Shown here one piece after another: positions 4,851 through 5,440 of a stretch of 5,440 nt of DNA. Every line of letters begins with the position of its first letter. Positions within the stretch are counted from its first letter, which is position 1. The notes beneath the pieces were generated by a model, which did not search any database, had not been told where the DNA came from, and saw nothing but the letters and a program-made list of their open reading frames with translations. Origin of the DNA: Chloroflexota bacterium (GTDB lineage: Bacteria; Chloroflexota; Anaerolineae; Ardenticatenales; Ardenticatenaceae); contig DOUV01000899.1 of the NCBI GenBank assembly GCA_003520455.1, forward strand, positions 1-5,440, given 5' to 3'. Made by a program: the position numbers and the translations under genes.

Positions 4851-5231
4851 ATGACCACCCAACATCGTGTCCTGCTGGTGGACGACGCGGCGCAGGTGCG
4901 GTCCGCCCTGCGCTCTTTGCTCGAGAGCGTAGAGGGGGTTGAGATCGTCGGCGAGGCAACCAACGGTCGCGAGGCTGCATTGATGGCGGTACGCCTCCAA
5001 CCGACCGCCGTGCTGCTCGACCTGAAGATGCCCGTGCTCGAGGGGCTGTGGGCGCTGCCGCTTCTCCGGGCGGCGCTTCCGACCGCCCGGATTGTCATTC
5101 TCTCCAGCTACGTCAGCACGTCGGCGCGCCGCCAGGCTCTTGAGAGCGGTGCGGCGGCGGTTCTCGAGAAAGGCGTGGATCCCGAAGTGCTCCTGGCCAC
5201 CCTCTTGAGCCAGGACCCGCCGCCCGCCTGA
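4851..5231 (+). CDS. Single-domain response regulator (CheY-like receiver)
   Basis: This encodes 126 residues forming one complete receiver domain. The acidic pair is D11-D12 after RVLLVDD, the phospho-acceptor is D57 in LLDLKMP, the switch serine is S85 in IVILSSY, and the conserved lysine is K107 in VLEKG. All the residues needed for phosphotransfer and switching are present. The sequence style (LLESVEGVEIVGEATNGREA) is that of NarL/LuxR-type regulators, but the protein ends soon after the receiver with a short proline tail and has no DNA-binding domain. It must therefore act by protein contact, as a phosphate shuttle, or as a competitor for a histidine kinase. No kinase gene is visible in the window. 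It has its own promoter just upstream and is probably transcribed alone. It might descend from a NarL-type regulator that lost its output domain. Confidence 0.95.
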   Translation: MTTQHRVLLVDDAAQVRSALRSLLESVEGVEIVGEATNGREAALMAVRLQPTAVLLDLKMPVLEGLWALPLLRAALPTARIVILSSYVSTSARRQALESGAAAVLEKGVDPEVLLATLLSQDPPPA

Positions 5232-5336
5232 GATGCCGCAATGGGACGACGAGGCGGGGTCGATAACGTGCAGTGGGCGGCAGGCAACGGCAGGGCTCTT
5301 CCCCATTTCCCCGGTCCGATCAAACTCAAACCAACA

Positions 5337-5362
5337 GCGGGCGTGGGCGGGTCCACGCCCGC
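5337..5362. terminator. GC-rich hairpin between facing genes, possible minus-strand terminator
   Basis: GCGGGCGTGG (5337-5346) and CCACGCCCGC (5353-5362) form a perfect 10-bp stem with a six-base loop. On the minus strand it is followed by TGTTGGTTTGAGTTTG, a loose T-rich tail, and it lies just after a minus-strand stop at 5367-5369. On the + strand no T-tract follows, but it could still slow transcripts from the response regulator. The remaining bases 5232-5336 show nothing else that I can support. Confidence 0.45.
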
Positions 5363-5366
5363 CGCT

Positions 5367-5440
5367 TCATTCGGAGGCTGCCAGCGCACCGGTCAAGGCG
5401 TCAGACGTCCGGCGTCTGGTGGGGACCGTGCTGGCCCACA
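5367..5440 (-). CDS. Possible C-terminal end of a minus-strand gene (partial)
   Basis: One minus-strand frame is open from the window edge to a TGA at 5367-5369 and gives 23 residues ending TSDALTGALAASE. The other two minus-strand frames stop sooner. A GC-rich hairpin with a T-rich tail on the minus strand begins four bases beyond the stop, as expected for a gene end. The fragment is too short to name a family, and an open frame of 23 codons is not rare in GC-rich DNA, so this is tentative. The perfect inverted repeat CAGACG/CGTCTG at 5402-5418 falls inside it. Confidence 0.35.
   Translation of the reverse strand, partial: WASTVPTRRRTSDALTGALAASE

Noticed and set aside
5224..5255. CCCGCCT/AGGCGGG stem at the end of the response regulator as its terminator
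   Set aside because: The 7-bp stem begins inside the coding sequence, has a loop of more than 20 bases and is not followed by a T-tract.

Overview
The window is 5440 bases of GC-rich bacterial chromosome with short intergenic gaps and good Shine-Dalgarno sites. I infer a member of the Chloroflexota (Chloroflexus/Roseiflexus-like). The reasons are a single-subunit RecD2 helicase, a free-standing NarL-like receiver protein, and a hairpin whose arms carry a GTAGAGAC/GTCTCTAC core, which I remember as a repeated palindrome of Chloroflexota and cyanobacteria. No marker gene fixes the taxonomy, so this is a moderate inference.

Layout on the + strand. Bases 1-69 are the last 22 codons of a gene whose tail looks like the end of an M23 (LytM-type) peptidase; a strong intrinsic terminator follows at 90-135. 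Bases 136-606 are an unusually long, AT-richer stretch without a convincing gene. It holds a near-perfect 22-bp palindrome (314-335) and a 16-base imperfect direct repeat (151-166 and 414-429). At 607-1167 is an unrecognised 186-residue, tryptophan-rich protein. Nine bases later starts recD2 (1177-3519), a complete 780-residue helicase with all motifs intact and an unusual four-cysteine insertion. The two look like one transcription unit.

At 3646-4050 and 4095-4490 are two small genes of unknown function, each with its own strong ribosome binding site. The first is a glutamine-rich helical protein with a short hydrophobic segment. The second is a single-pass membrane protein whose tail carries four copies of an [IV]RSGGS[IL] motif. 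They share a downstream terminator (4584-4615) and may form a two-gene membrane-associated module. This module is the best candidate here for something undescribed.

A separate promoter (extended -10 at 4810-4818) drives a single-domain response regulator (4851-5231). The right edge probably holds the 3' end of a minus-strand gene (stop at 5367-5369), facing the response regulator across a GC-rich hairpin. Apart from the RecD2 and receiver assignments, functions are not established. No RNA gene, CRISPR array or insertion sequence was recognised.
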